Position numbers and translations under genes: made by a program. DNA of 64,000 nucleotides from Ipomoea triloba (Eukaryota > Streptophyta > Magnoliopsida > Solanales > Convolvulaceae): positions 10,354,412 to 10,418,411 of the forward strand of contig NC_044923.1 of assembly GCF_003576645.1 (NCBI RefSeq), in the 5' to 3' direction. The notes beneath the pieces are model-generated. The model ran no database searches, was not told the origin of the DNA, and saw nothing but the letters and a program-made list of their open reading frames with translations. Below are positions 1 to 10,985 of this stretch, piece by piece (position 1 is the first letter of the stretch; each line of letters opens with the position of its first letter).

Positions 1-275
1 GGGTGTTCATAAGAGAAAGGTGGGGAGTATATCAATGGCTTAATTGTAGAAACGTGGAAGAAACTGAATGTAGAATTATGGATGAGGATGGAGCGTTGTC
101 CCCTTTCCAAGGAATTTAGGAGAACAGCGATGAATATGTGAGAATGGGAAAAGTCTGTATATTATGATGTTTCAAACTATTGTACTGAGAAGGTATAAAT
201 AGAAGAAAAACTAGTAACAACTCTAGACCAATTCTAAACGAGATAAAATATAACCATCTAGACTTAATCAACAAA

Positions 276-380
276 CTAAATATGTCGACGCCAAACTGGA
301 AAATTTGCATCAGTAAGACGGATTGGGAAGTTGGTTGGGGCGGATATTTGGATGATAGCAGTGGTGGAAGTACTCGCCAT
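276..380 (-). pseudogene. truncated copia gag start inside the TRIM
   Basis: A 34-codon reading frame starts at the ATG at 380 and stops at 276-278, just inside the 3' LTR. Its core, residues 15-33, reads APTNFPIRLTDANFPVWRR. This resembles the N-terminus of plant Ty1/copia Gag, where a short Ser/Thr-rich leader precedes a '(T)NFP(I/V)KL...NF..W(R/K)' segment. The family resemblance is from memory and not searched. The frame ends where gag fuses to LTR sequence, so the element appears to be an internally deleted copia that kept only the first ~33 codons. No function is expected. Confidence 0.65.
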
Positions 381-446
381 AAGAATGAATTAGGAAGAGG
401 AGAAAGGTAAAAAAAATAAAAATTGAATAAGTCTCGTGATAGTCAG

Positions 447-458
447 GCTCTGATACCA
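447..458 (-). other. primer binding site (tRNA-iMet type) of the TRIM
   Basis: The minus strand reads TGGTATCAGAGC, complementary to the 3' end of plant initiator methionine tRNA and the usual primer site of copia and TRIM elements. It follows the LTR end (459) with no spacer. Confidence 0.85.
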
Positions 459-889
459 TGTGAGAATGGGAAAAGTCAGTATATTATGATGTTTCACACT
501 ATTGTACAGAGAAGGTATAAATAGAAGAAATACTAGTAACAACTCTAGACCAATTCTAAAGGAGAAAAAATATAACCATCTAGACTTAATCAACAAACTA
601 AATATGTGAATAATATTAATGCTTAATAATCTTCCTAGAATTGCTCAATTTATAGACCAGTAGGGAGACGGATTTGGTGTCCGCCCATATGAGAACAAGA
701 ACCGCATTGTGGCTCTGTTCTTTGAACCCATAAACTATGACTCAAATTATAATACTATGCCCCATATTATATAGACCCGACCCGTCTCATGAATTGTGAC
801 CCGTGAGATGGTCTCACACAGGTGTAACCCATATATAATGAGAATTATTTCAGAAAATTTATAGAAAGTCAAAATGTGTACTATATATA

Positions 890-1045
890 AACCATCAATA
901 CCACCACAATCACCAACACCCCCGTCACCACAGTTACTATCACCACCGTCACATGCACTAGTACCATCACCATCACTACCACGTACTACCACCACCACCA
1001 CCCCACCACCGCTACCACCCCACCACATCCCACCGCTAGTTAAGA
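890..1045. repeat. CAC/ACC-rich degenerate trinucleotide tract
   Basis: About 150 bp of degenerate CAN/CCN triplets, with runs of ACC and CAC near 980-1025. Open frames on both strands (Pro/Ser/Thr-rich on plus, Gly/Val/Asp-rich on minus) are explained by the triplet composition. No gene is supported. Confidence 0.7.
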
Positions 1046-1194
1046 TGAAGATATCTGAATTTCTCCCAACCGCTAGATGAAGAAAGGACAATTATTGCAA
1101 GTTCCTTTTCAAATTCGTGCAAACTCTAAGGAAAAGGACAAAGGTCATTACTGAAAATGACAAAACTTACAAATGTAGCACATTGGAGTTAGTG

Positions 1195-1925
1195 GTAGAA
1201 TTGGACACTTGTCGTGCTGGGGTAACAGATTAATTTAGAAATTCTAGAAGATGACCAGCCTACCCTCACCTCTATCGTATAAATAGAGGACTCCAAAAAT
1301 CAAAAAAGTTGTGAGCCTAAGATGACTAAATTACTGTGTTATTATTGAATCGTTGTGCAATTTTAGAGAGAGATGCAGCTTTCATAGTTCATATATCCAA
1401 AGCAACTTAGAGCTTCCTTGTGAATTATCCAAATTTACTGTTGTGATCGGCTGCTCAAGGCGACTTCGTGGCTAACCTTTAGAGTGGAGATCTATTGTTG
1501 AAGATTAGAGGGGACATCCGAATCGAAGAAACGCTATTGCGATCAATAGTGCTTTGTGGATACACTGTGTGATCAATTCACTTGCATTTTTAAAAAGATA
1601 CTAGTGAAATCCTTCTTGGACGTTAAGGAGAATAATGGAGTAGGAGGTTGTCGAACCACTATAAAAATCTCTCTATCTCAATTTCTTTACTTTATGCTCT
1701 TATATTTCAACCGTCCGAAACAACACACACAGGCTAACAAATCTTTAAGATATGATTGAAAACTTATAATACGTAACAAAATCTTTAAGACTTCTGCTGC
1801 CTATCACTTGCTATCAGTTAGTAATAAGCTCTGCTTTCTAAAATTGTTCAAGTTAAATTTTTAAAAAAGTCTATTCAACCCCCTCCCACTCTAGACTTTT
1901 TGCCTTGCTAGGACCAACACGTTTC
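1195..1925 (+). mobile_element. possible copia LTR fragment
   Basis: No gene is visible. The stretch has the look of a plant copia LTR: a TATA-like sequence near 1277 (gtataaatagag), another CTATAAAAAT near 1660, and a segment at 1870-1915 (tattcaaccccctccc followed by ctagac and ending near accaaca) like the end of many SIRE/Maximus-type LTRs. I found no second copy, primer site or target duplication, so this is a family impression only. Confidence 0.35.
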
Positions 1926-2634
1926 CAATAAGTTCTCACATTGCTTGCCTAATGATGCATTCAGATTTGGTTATTGAAAGGACTGTTTCACAGGTTCAAG
2001 TTATGCTGAGGTACCTGAAATCTTGCCTTGAGATTTCATTCACTTATGATTTAGAGCATTCATGATGATAACATGTTGTTAAATCAAACGTATCCTTGTA
2101 TGAATAGTTATATCATTCCAATTGCAGGAAAGTAATTGACATAATAGAGAGAATACAAGAGATACATGAGAGGAAATCATCAAATCATTTGCTATTTATC
2201 CTTCAATCCAATGTCTACATGATATAGAGAGTTTCAGTATAACTACAAGTGTATTAATATCTACATATATTTATTTACAACAGAATTGAAGTAATAAAAC
2301 AATTTGGTTCACATAGTAAATTAAATTGATTAAAAAAAATTAAAATGATCATTAAATAGGCGAAAATATCATCTTAGAACAAGCTTGTGAGGCAAACATG
2401 CATCACTTTATTAATGATTGGGTAGTCTTACAAAGTAATCCTCTCGTTAATTTTATTCGAGGATAAAAGAAAAACAGAAACAAAACAAAAAAAAATACAA
2501 ACTGCATTATTGTAAACCAATCACACAATACATGCCATGCATGCAAACAGAAAATAAAATTTAAAACAGGCCAGGAATAGTGAATTACATACGCACAGCT
2601 CTTAGAGTCTTAGATCAGACATGCATACATTATC
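1926..2634. other. 3' flank of chitinase 1, no gene seen
   Basis: AT-rich sequence with no convincing coding region. The part nearest the gene (about 2480-2634) is probably its 3' UTR. A-rich and T-rich runs are present but I cannot pick a definite polyadenylation site. Confidence 0.4.
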
Positions 2635-5525
2635 TTAGCATGTGAGGTTATTACCGGGATTAACACCAAATTGCTGACAGTAGTCTTTGTAATACTGAAC
2701 CCTGGCGTTAACAGCCGCAGGATTAGCCCCATTGCACTCAAGTAGGCCGTTGATTGCTTGAATGGTGGCTCCAAAACCTTGACCGGAGGTGATGAGAGAA
2801 TGGCAGTTGTTCATCCAAAACCACAGGGCGGCCTTGAAGGAAGTAACCGAGTCTGTGGCAACGATGTCTGGGTTGTTCAGACCGTCGAAGCCAATGCTTA
2901 GGCCAGCTGGTCCGTAGTTGAAATTCCACGACAATTGGAGTGGTCCACGACCGTAGTAGTTCTTTCCGGGAGTGCAGGGCCACTGTGTCGTGGTCGTGTC
3001 ACAATAGTTTCTGGACGTACCGTTGATCTCGTTTATGTAACACATATCTGAAACAACAAAGGTAAATATATATATTATGTAAGATTAAGATGAACTACTG
3101 TATATACCAACGAATTAGCTTAGCTAGCTAGCTAGTATTATTCCATGCATTTTGTACTGCAGGCATGTGCACTGTTAATACCTCCAATGGTCATTCGAAT
3201 ATTAGGGTTTCACTCGTTGTGATCCTTCGAGTTTAAAATGACCATTGACCACTAATGGTCCTCTAAGTATTAAAAAATTAATGAGTTAATTCCAGCAATG
3301 GTCCCCCAATTATGCTGATTTTTCAAAATTTGTCATCGTCTTTTAATTTGGACGAAATAAACTCTTGACTATCAAATTTGTTCCACCATTGGTCCTTCCG
3401 TTAAGCAACAGTTAGATAGACGTTAGTGGAGGGCTAAAATGGTCATTTCCTTTGCTAGGTTTCTTCTTCCTTATGAAAATGGCCATTTCCGCTCCGCGAC
3501 TCTACCGTCTACTTTGCTGCTTTGCTACGCCATTTGCAATTCCGCGCCTCACCTGCTCCAAGCAACTTTATCTAGGTTTTTGTATTCATAATCTGTGATT
3601 CACTTAAAGCTCATATTCTTCCTTTTTATTCATTTGACGCGTCTTATAGATTCGAGCCCGTTGCTGCCTCCCGCAACTTGTTGAATCATCTGTGGCAACA
3701 CTGGAGTGAAATTCATATCTTGATGTTGTGCCTTCGACTTTCTCCTCAGCATGAGGTTCACTGTCCTTGCATAATCGGATTCAAATTCATTAGGGCTGGA
3801 GTTCGGCGGCGGTGGTCACAAGCCGGTGGCGTACGCGTCGCGGAACGGGCACGCGAATTATTCGTAGTTGTTCCATTCTTTGGATGTTACACCTAATCAA
3901 ACCACAAAACTATAAGGAATATCCTATACTGTGCACAGTGCAGGCTTGCTGCACCCTGCAGGCATCTCTTGAATTATTTCTGTGCAACTCGCGATGCTAC
4001 AAAAAGGAGATTCGATTGAATCAGGTTTCAACATGTTTCCAAAAAAAAAACATATTTTAACAGCAGCAGTGCAGAAGATTGTACTATGGAGGATTGGGTT
4101 GGCGAGAGTTCGTTGTTATAAATGTTGGCAGGGAGAAGGTGTGTCATTTGTGGTTGTTCTTTACAGCTAGAAAACAAGAAATGCAAGATTTCCAATATGG
4201 GACATACTTAAACCAATGGAAGTGGGCTATGTAGAGAATGACAAAACGAGTTGTGAGTTTTACTGGGAGTGGGCTATGTAGAGGCAGAATGGTTAAGTGC
4301 AATTAGGTGAGGGCTGACTTCTCATGGGACATCACCAACAAGCATCCACTCACCATCATTGTCTTCGTAAGTTAGCACATACTCAGACCCACTTGTAATC
4401 TCTTGACCTCGTTATCTTCGCTCCAACTTCTTTTAATGGAGATTTTCGCTAATCTCCTCTGCAACTAATACATAAACTGAGAAACATGAGGAAGAAGAAG
4501 ACTACCTAATGAAAAGACTATTTTAGCCCCTAACTTAACACCTAACAAACTTAATTTAAACGGAAGGACCAATGGTGGAACAAATCTGATAGTCAAGGGT
4601 TTATTTCGTCCAAATTAAAAGACGAGGACTAATTTTGGAAAATCAGCATAGTCGGGGGTCCATTACTGGAATTAACTCAAAAATTAATCACCCGTGGTCC
4701 TAATTCTTAAAATAACCTGAGTTTAAAATGAACATGAGACGTCTTAAAAGGATCACGAGTGGTTATTTTTTTAAACTTGGAGGACCATTAGAGCAGGGCT
4801 GATTTTTTTTATTTGCGTGTCCCTATGCTAGTAAATAAGTGACGCCCTATCAAAGTATAAATAAACTGCGAATTGAAGAAAAATTGCAAAGAGAAAAATG
4901 CAAAAAAAACTTCATTTTGGGTCAATATAATCACAAAGTACATATACTAACTATTAGGCCAGGATTGGACTAGGGCCCCCCAAAATTTTGGGGCCATGTG
5001 AGGTTACACATCTTGCACGCTCTAAAATCCGGCTCTGCATTAGAAGTAGTTTTAAACTCGAAGGACCACATACAGTTGTAAAATCATAATACTCGGAGGA
5101 CCATTGGAGGTATTAACTCTAACTAATTACTACTTACGTCCAGTTTCATGAGTAAAGTGGGCAAAAAATGCTGCAATTTCCTGCCTAGCAACGATGGCTG
5201 TCCCAACTGTCCCAAACTCGGTGTATGAGTTAGTGGCCTGAAGAAACGAGGTTCTTGTGTAGAAGCCCTTCCCTTCGCAGCTGGGATCCGACTGATTGGC
5301 AATTCCATTGAAAAAGGAATCGGACACGATGCTGGACACCGGCCAGCCGTAGCACGGCCCTTGCTGGCACCCTGCACCGCAGTAGGTATCCCCAGTGCCG
5401 CAATACCCCCACTGGCTACAACAAGTATCCACACCACACCCACAGCTTTGGGCTGAGCTCAACCCTGCTAGCCCTACCCACAACGCTATAACCGCTAATA
5501 AAACTGAACCAAAATTATTCCCCAT
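2635..5525 (-). CDS. class IV chitinase, single hevein domain (chitinase 1; exons 5138-5525 and 2635-3047)
   Basis: Secreted endochitinase that should bind and hydrolyse chitin of fungi or insects in the apoplast (family knowledge). Exon 1 gives a signal peptide (residues 1-25, predicted cut SSA/Q), an eight-cysteine hevein/CBM18 domain (26-60), a very short linker, then the GH19 domain. The donor GTAAGT at 5137 and acceptor TTTCAG ending at 3048 splice in phase 1 and rebuild [14 protein letters not shown], giving 266 residues, normal for class IV. Glu127 in HETG and Glu136 in NEI keep the 9-residue spacing of the catalytic pair in conifer class IV enzymes. The [14 protein letters not shown] motif and the GH19 signature [10 protein letters not shown] are intact. 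No stop or frameshift is seen. The 2.09-kb intron is unusual and explained by a transposon insertion. The promoter also carries a MITE. Confidence 0.92.
3179..5112. mobile_element. terminal-inverted-repeat element in the chitinase 1 intron, flanked by TTAA
   Basis: Both ends are inverted repeats starting TACCTCCAATGG, with homology continuing about 250 bp inward with small gaps (3179-3435 against roughly 4520-5112). TTAA lies directly outside each end (3175-3178 and 5113-5116). The 1.0-kb interior has no transposase; it includes a GC-richer stretch (3480-3890) that could be captured host sequence. A hAT MITE is nested at 4794-5037. Without the element the intron is about 150 bp, close to the 91-bp intron of chitinase 2. 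TTAA duplication is typical of piggyBac, but the TIR does not resemble one I know, so I leave the superfamily open. Confidence 0.75.
4794..5037. mobile_element. hAT-type MITE, nested copy
   Basis: It starts CAGGGCTGATTTT and ends AAATCCGGCTCTG, imperfect terminal inverted repeats. It is bordered by the 8-bp near-duplication CATTAGAG (4786-4793) and CATTAGAA (5038-5045). An 8-bp duplication with CAG-type ends is characteristic of hAT elements. The sequence is clearly related to the copy at 5629-5917. Confidence 0.8.
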
Positions 5526-5605
5526 ATTATATATATCGACAAGTATAGTGTGTGTTAGTTTGGGATGAATCTATATGTGGATTGGTTGCTGATCATATAT
5601 TGGAG

Positions 5606-5614
5606 TATTTATAG
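5606..5614 (-). promoter_or_regulatory. TATA box of chitinase 1
   Basis: The minus strand reads CTATAAATA about 80 bp upstream of the ATG at 5525. The surrounding CACTATAAATACTCC is conserved upstream of chitinase 2 (21643-21651) and 3 (30135-30143). The 5' UTR also shares 'gattcatcccaaacta' with them. Confidence 0.75.
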
Positions 5615-5628
5615 TGTACAGATTAGAG

Positions 5629-5917
5629 CAGGGCCAATTTTTTAATTTCTGTGGCTTGTGCTGGTAAATAAGTAAGACCCTATCAAACTATAAATAAACT
5701 GCAAATTGAAAAAAAGTGATTCGCGTGAATATTACGGAGTAGAATTTCTTTTTGAATAATGCGTAGTAAAATTTAGATAAGTCATGAAAACTTAATTTTG
5801 AGCCAATATAATTACAAATAAATATACTAATTATTGGGGCATGGCTGGACTAAGGGTCCCCAAAATTTTGGTGATCTGTGCGGTGGTACGTGTTACACGC
5901 CCTAAAATTCAGCCCTG
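5629..5917. mobile_element. hAT-type MITE in the chitinase 1 promoter
   Basis: Starts CAGGGCCAATTTT and ends AAAATTCAGCCCTG. It is flanked by a perfect 8-bp duplication GATTAGAG (5621-5628 and 5918-5925). It begins only 15 bp beyond the TATA box on the upstream side. Chitinase 2 has an uninterrupted version of the target region (21652-21690), which confirms the insertion limits. Confidence 0.88.
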
Positions 5918-5925
5918 GATTAGAG

Positions 5926-6600
5926 GGTTCGTTATCTCTCATGGCTGCAAATAAATGAAATCTGGATGTAATTGCGCGCTGGCGGCGAGTCTTACGTTGA
6001 AAACATTATAATATGACGGCAGAACTACAAAACGTACGTGTATAGTGCCTCAAAACTTTGACTTTCTATAAATTAAATCTGAAATAATTCTCGTTCGAAG
6101 ACATTGCATGTGCCCTTGCATGAGAGTCATAATTACTGTTATACACTTACCTTCCGCACAAACTTGTGAAATAATATAATTAAATTTAATATATGTTTTG
6201 GGAGGTACGGGGAATTGGTAAAGACTTTGAGATCTTACCCACAACCACAACAGTAACACGATGGATCGAAATTTGAATTCTACTACATAAATTCTCATTT
6301 TATACTTTCACACTTTTATTCTCTAACGCGACAAGATATGATAGATTATTCCTACATAAACTTTTTGTAAGGGAGTAAAAATTGAGAGTCCAAGTAGTAT
6401 TTTCCTTGAAATTGACACATATTCTAGTCAGCACATCGTGTTCAATTAGATGGCTATGATAGATCGAATTGCTGACTTATGGCATGCACACACGACGCGT
6501 CTAGTTAACTTCATTCTCCTTGGAAAATACTAAAATATTTTTAAAATAAAATATATAATTTATACTCTGTACTTTGTTCCTTTTTTGAGTACTACTGATT
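5926..6600. other. upstream flank of chitinase 1, no gene seen
   Basis: The first ~40 bp (agagggttcg...catggctgc) continue the promoter homology with chitinase 2 beyond the MITE. The rest is AT-rich with no recognisable coding sequence. Confidence 0.5.
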
Positions 6601-7010
6601 CAATTACTTAGAGATGTATTCCAGCTAGATTTTAAAAAATTATAAAATAATTTTAAGACTTTAATTTAAAAGTCTGATGATATTTGATTTAAACTTTTAA
6701 AAATTTTTAAGTCTATTTCTATTTGATTCAATCTTTTAGAGAATTTTTAAAAATCTGTTAGCATTTGATTTAGATTTTTAGGGGTGTATTCAATCAAGAT
6801 TTTTATAAATTTTAAAAAACTTTTAACGATTTTAAAAGTTTAATTGTATTCAATCTAGACTTTTAAAAGCCTTTAAAAATAACGGTATTTGATTCATACT
6901 TTTAAAGAGTCTTTAAAAGTATATACTGGTATTCGAATAAGACTTTTATAAAATACCGTCTTTAAAAGTTTACTGGCATTAAAAAAAAGGTATAAACTTT
7001 TATAGACTCT
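6601..7010. repeat. AT-rich repeat cluster built on a 'gTATTCAATCtaGActttt' word
   Basis: Variants of (g)tattcaatc(t/a)agacttttaaaa, ttgatttaaacttttaaa and their complements recur at roughly 60-100 bp spacing, for example near 6608, 6680, 6725, 6787, 6850 and 6930. The start 'GGGGTGTATTCAATCAAG' at 6781 resembles the end of common plant MITEs. Probably several degenerate MITE copies stacked together. Confidence 0.45.
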
Positions 7011-8025
7011 ATCAAAATAGAATTTTTGTAAACTTTTTTTCACAAATATAAATAGTTGAAATTCAAACCTACAACCCCAAACTTTTCAACTTTAATTTCT
7101 CTACATACTTTTTTCTCTGTCTAGAGTAGATAAACTTTTCATCTATTCTTATCAAATTTTGTGGTACGTTTCAAACTTTCATAAATACTCATATACATTT
7201 GATTTTCATCTTTTTTTTTCACACATATCTATAAAAGAATCATAGTATAAATTTTATTATTTTTGCCCGTGGCAACTAGGTTTTGTTACGGTCTCTTGTT
7301 GACACAGTTTTTGTCTTATACTAGTTGATTTACCATACTTATTAGATTCACTTAATGTTTATTGCGTTCATATATTTTAGTTGGAATAGGCATGCATACT
7401 ATCTACTTTGATCACTTGCGCACTTGCACTAACCTAACAATTTTGAATTTAAAGGGTGTTTGATAGTCAAGATCAATTTTTCTTAAAAATTTAAGAGGTG
7501 AAAAATAATTCTCACCTTTGGATCAACTAGAAATCTAATTACATAGATATTAAAGAAAGTGAATCAAGCTTTGGGGATTGATTATTTTTTCCGACTGATT
7601 GGGAATGTATAAAATGTATTCATTTATGTTTTTTTTTTTTTTGGGAGTCAAGTTAAAAGCCTTTGCTTATAAATTAAAAAAAAATTATCTCCTCCCATTA
7701 TGACGATACTGTGTCATTCTATGTGTTCTTCTATTTTAACATGTGTATGTATACATATAGAGTTTTGTTACTGAAGCATTTAATTCTATTTACTACCGGT
7801 TTAATTTCATGGGGTGTATGTATATATAGTTGTTAACAATTCTGAGTGTCATACATAGATACATACATAAAAATATATTATATATTGTTGGTTTTATCTA
7901 CCACAAAATGGTCGAACGACAAGCCAACACCACCGGAAAATCGACTAACACTTGATCGGAAACTAGAGCGACTTTTTAGCCCTCTTTGTGCTATAAATTA
8001 CCTTTGAGTACAATGAATTACTTAT
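7011..8025. other. AT-rich intergenic, no gene
   Basis: I see no coding region. A MITE-like start (gggtgtttgatagtcaagatc) is at 7454. Near 7886, tgttggttttatctacc could be one end of the LTR-like sequence that continues into the inverted-repeat arm at 8026; no partner end or target duplication was found. Confidence 0.35.
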
Positions 8026-9560
8026 GCATCTCTCGAGGTTTAGAACCCCTATTTATACAAGCTAAGAGGATTTCTCCTTTAAGAAACATCTAAACTACTT
8101 TAGGAACTCTTTCTTTATTACATTTAGGCATTTTCCTAATCTATCTCGACCTTCCTTCCATATCCCCGCCTTCCGTCGCCTGACCCTTTTAGGAAACTCT
8201 TGTAACCGCCTTTCATGCTCCGCCTCTCCTTGCACCTCCCTTTCTGCCTTGGTCTACCTCTCGGTCGGTCTGGGCTGACTCATCCCACTTCGCTCCTTAG
8301 CTCGTCCTTTCCTCCATAGTAATTATTTGTTTCAATAGCAATGTTCAATCACTCTAAGTCTAAGATCTTCAGCTACCTTGTCACCTCTCTAACGATCCCT
8401 CAACTGAGCGACTGATCTTCGGCCGACCTACGACTCATCATCACACTTTCCTCCGAGTTCGCTTTCCCTCTTCATCGGTCGTCCCTTCTACCTACGCTGA
8501 GCTCTTGGTATAACGAGCCTTAGTCTATCCCCCATCATCTAGTCACTCATTTCCCCGAGCTACACAAAGCACGGCTCAGGGAAATGCGTTTGTTTCTTCA
8601 TGTTTAGGAAAATTTTCACTCCCCAGTCCTCACTTTCTCGAGTTACATGAAGTACGACGCGGAAAAGTACCGATAACTCGTCCTTTGCTACTGGCCTATC
8701 CTCCTCACACCTCATCGCTTCTTCTTCGCTTTTACTTAAGAAAGTTATTTTTTTACCCCCCAGTCCCTCACTTTCTCGAGTTACGCGAAGACAACTCAGA
8801 AAAGTACCTGCAACTCGGGGTCGAGCCTTTTCCTTGCTGACCTTAACTCGTGCCTTACCGAACTTCCATCTTTTGATCCTATCTTCTCCTAGTCATATCA
8901 GTCAAGTCCAATGCATTTAATGCTTATCTTTTGTCGATCATCGAGCTTCTGACACGTGACATCAGATCTATATAGAACCGACGTCGTATGTTCTAAAAAC
9001 TTTTTAAAAAATCGTAAGATCTAATAACTATTTTTTTTTAAATAAAGACATAAGATGTCAGTTCTATATAGAACTGATGTCGTATGTTTATGTCATTTTC
9101 TTATTATTTAAGATTAGATCTATAAGATATTAGATCAGTAGAACCAACGCACAACTTCATCACCACGTCTTCTTCCTTCATCTTTAAGAGATCAGCTTCG
9201 TCTTCCTTCATCACCAATGCACAGCTTCATCGTTGTCTTCCTCGTTCCGCATCAACTTGCTTCGAATCCTCCGTACGTATTTCACATTTTAGATTTCTTT
9301 TCTTAGTAAATTGCTCCGATTGAAGCTGTTCGTTGCTAATTACCCAAGTGTTCTATGTCCTGTGGATCTCGTAGAACACTAAGTTGAAGCTCTTGAACCC
9401 AGGTGCTCAACGCCTCAATGCTCAAGCACTACAACAACTGCCCCCACGTTTCGCGCTAATAGGTAGCTCCTGGGATTGCTTCCTCACCCACTTGTCTCCC
9501 ATCAACTGCTCGTCGCTAGTCACGCGCTTGAACCTCTAACATTCTGCAATATGTAGATCT
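8026..9560 (-). mobile_element. LTR-like repeat in the outer left arm, no gene
   Basis: Mirrored at 38046-39580 with scattered substitutions. On the minus strand the sequence near 8040-8060 contains GTATAAATAGGGG, a TATA box typical of LTR promoters. At 8945-9090 two related palindromic words occur (tctatatagaaccgacgtcg and gttctatatagaactgatgt), reminiscent of CACTA subterminal repeats. No transposon protein is recognisable. Confidence 0.4.
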
Positions 9561-9968
9561 TTGATTTGCTCTCCGGTTTCATGTCCAGCAGCTCCATTAC
9601 TTATCTTTGGGCTCCCCAATATCAATATTCACATACTTGAGAAGGGTGTCATTAAAGACTACATCTTTGGGCATTTTTGCAAATGGGTTCCCGATTCTTG
9701 GCTGAACAGAGCAATACCGAAAAGTGACCCGGACGAAAAGCGTCCCCCGAGAGCTATGAACAAAAGTACGGTGAAGAGTGGCCGCACCTTCCGCTTCATT
9801 GTCTGTGCCCGAATGAAAACCCAGGCCCCAATACACAAGAGGATAAACTTGGATTAACACTAATGTTCGGAGCAAACAATGCGTAGAGATATCGAGGAAA
9901 TCAACAGATTCCGGGTGTGTTTCATATTCAGACAAAAAAGAGAGGGAGAGATCTACTTCGGTCTTCAC
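9561..9968. other. mirrored open frames of unknown nature, probably non-coding
   Basis: Frames of 98 (plus) and 123 (minus) codons overlap here. Both are also open in the mirror copy at 37639-38046. The two copies differ by about six amino-acid replacements in either frame, so neither frame shows obvious constraint. I recognise no family. Either an old gene fragment carried by a repeat or chance. Confidence 0.3.
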
Positions 9969-10604
9969 TCCTCAGCTGAGAAATATATATATTGAATGTC
10001 TCCGTTCATATCGATCTATATTGTATACATGTATAGATAAAGAATGAGTTAAAAAGACTAAAACGTTGAAGTTGGGGTTGACAGAAAGAGGGGCAAGATA
10101 AGACCTAGACGAGACGAGGAATAATCTGGGGCATTGAGGGGGAGACGCTGATGTGTTGTCTACTTGGGTAAGGTTGAAAGGGTAAAGAGAGGAGACCAGA
10201 GTAAAAAGACGGAATAAGCCCTGCCTCAAACGGCCATTTGACGAAATACTTAAAGCTAGACCAAAAGTGGAACACGTCTAATAAATGTGGACTCAATGTG
10301 ACAAAAATAACAAAAGAAGATTAAAATTTGAAACGGGCCAATAAAAGTAGGACCAAAGAAGGAATTCACTCAAAGAAATATATGTGAATGGTAAAACTTG
10401 ATAAAAGAAGAAGTAAATGTATACCACAAATCACACTTATTTACATTACACTCCTTAATTTTTGCTTTTGTTATATCCCTCATATTACGTTTCGTGAAAA
10501 TGATCCACTACGTATGTCCTATATTCCAAATTCATTTTATTGCTAGAAAATGTAAATGTATAACTAATTAACACAAATAACACACAGGGAAAGAAGTACT
10601 TCAT

Positions 10605-10613
10605 ATATATATA

Positions 10614-10666
<53 letters not shown>

Positions 10667-10667
10667 N

Positions 10668-10711
<44 letters not shown>
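10605..10711. repeat. (TA)n microsatellite with an unresolved base
   Basis: About 100 bp of alternating TA, broken by gtgtgt at 10619-10624 and a single N at 10667, which marks unresolved length. The mirror arm has this tract split by insertions (36339-37030). Confidence 0.95.
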
Positions 10712-10713
<2 letters not shown>

Positions 10714-10985
10714 CTTATTATTTTGTTTGCATGTAGTACATATCCTACGAAGGTACATTTTTATTATTTCTCATGGGCGTGTATGCATATTATTAAAATT
10801 CAAAAAAAATTTTAAAAAATCAAACACAAATATTGAAGATAAATATTCAAAGTTCATATATATATCACAATAATCATAATATTCGAAATAAATTAGAAAA
10901 ACGAGGAAATAAATCAAATATACTAGTAAAATTAAAAATAAATAAATAAAAAAGAAATAAGTAATAAAAAAATATATACACAAAC

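Larger units (their letters stand above)
132..612 (-). mobile_element. TRIM-type miniature copia retrotransposon, complete with target-site duplication
   Basis: Two direct repeats of 149 bp (137-285 and 459-607) differ at only a few positions and enclose 173 bp. The 5-bp direct repeat GAATA lies immediately outside both ends (132-136 and 608-612), which is the target-site duplication expected for an LTR retrotransposon. A tRNA-iMet type primer binding site directly abuts the 459-607 LTR on the minus strand, so that LTR is the 5' one and the element reads right to left. The interior holds only the start of a gag gene. Size and layout match terminal-repeat retrotransposons in miniature (TRIM/SMART). 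On the minus strand the LTR begins AC and ends CA instead of the usual TG...CA. Confidence 0.85.

Noticed and set aside
874..1080. Pro/Ser/Thr-rich 68-codon frame resembling an extensin
   Set aside because: Produced by a degenerate CAN/CCN triplet tract; no signal peptide and no SPPPP pattern.
3179..5112. piggyBac transposon on the basis of TTAA duplications
   Set aside because: No transposase, and the TIR does not match piggyBac ends that I know; superfamily left open.
9597..9968. A 123-codon minus-strand gene
   Set aside because: The mirror copy differs mostly by replacements in either frame, no family is recognised, and the segment belongs to a repeat arm.
10619..10873. Tyr/Ile repeat proteins
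   Set aside because: Translation of a (TA)n microsatellite that contains an N.
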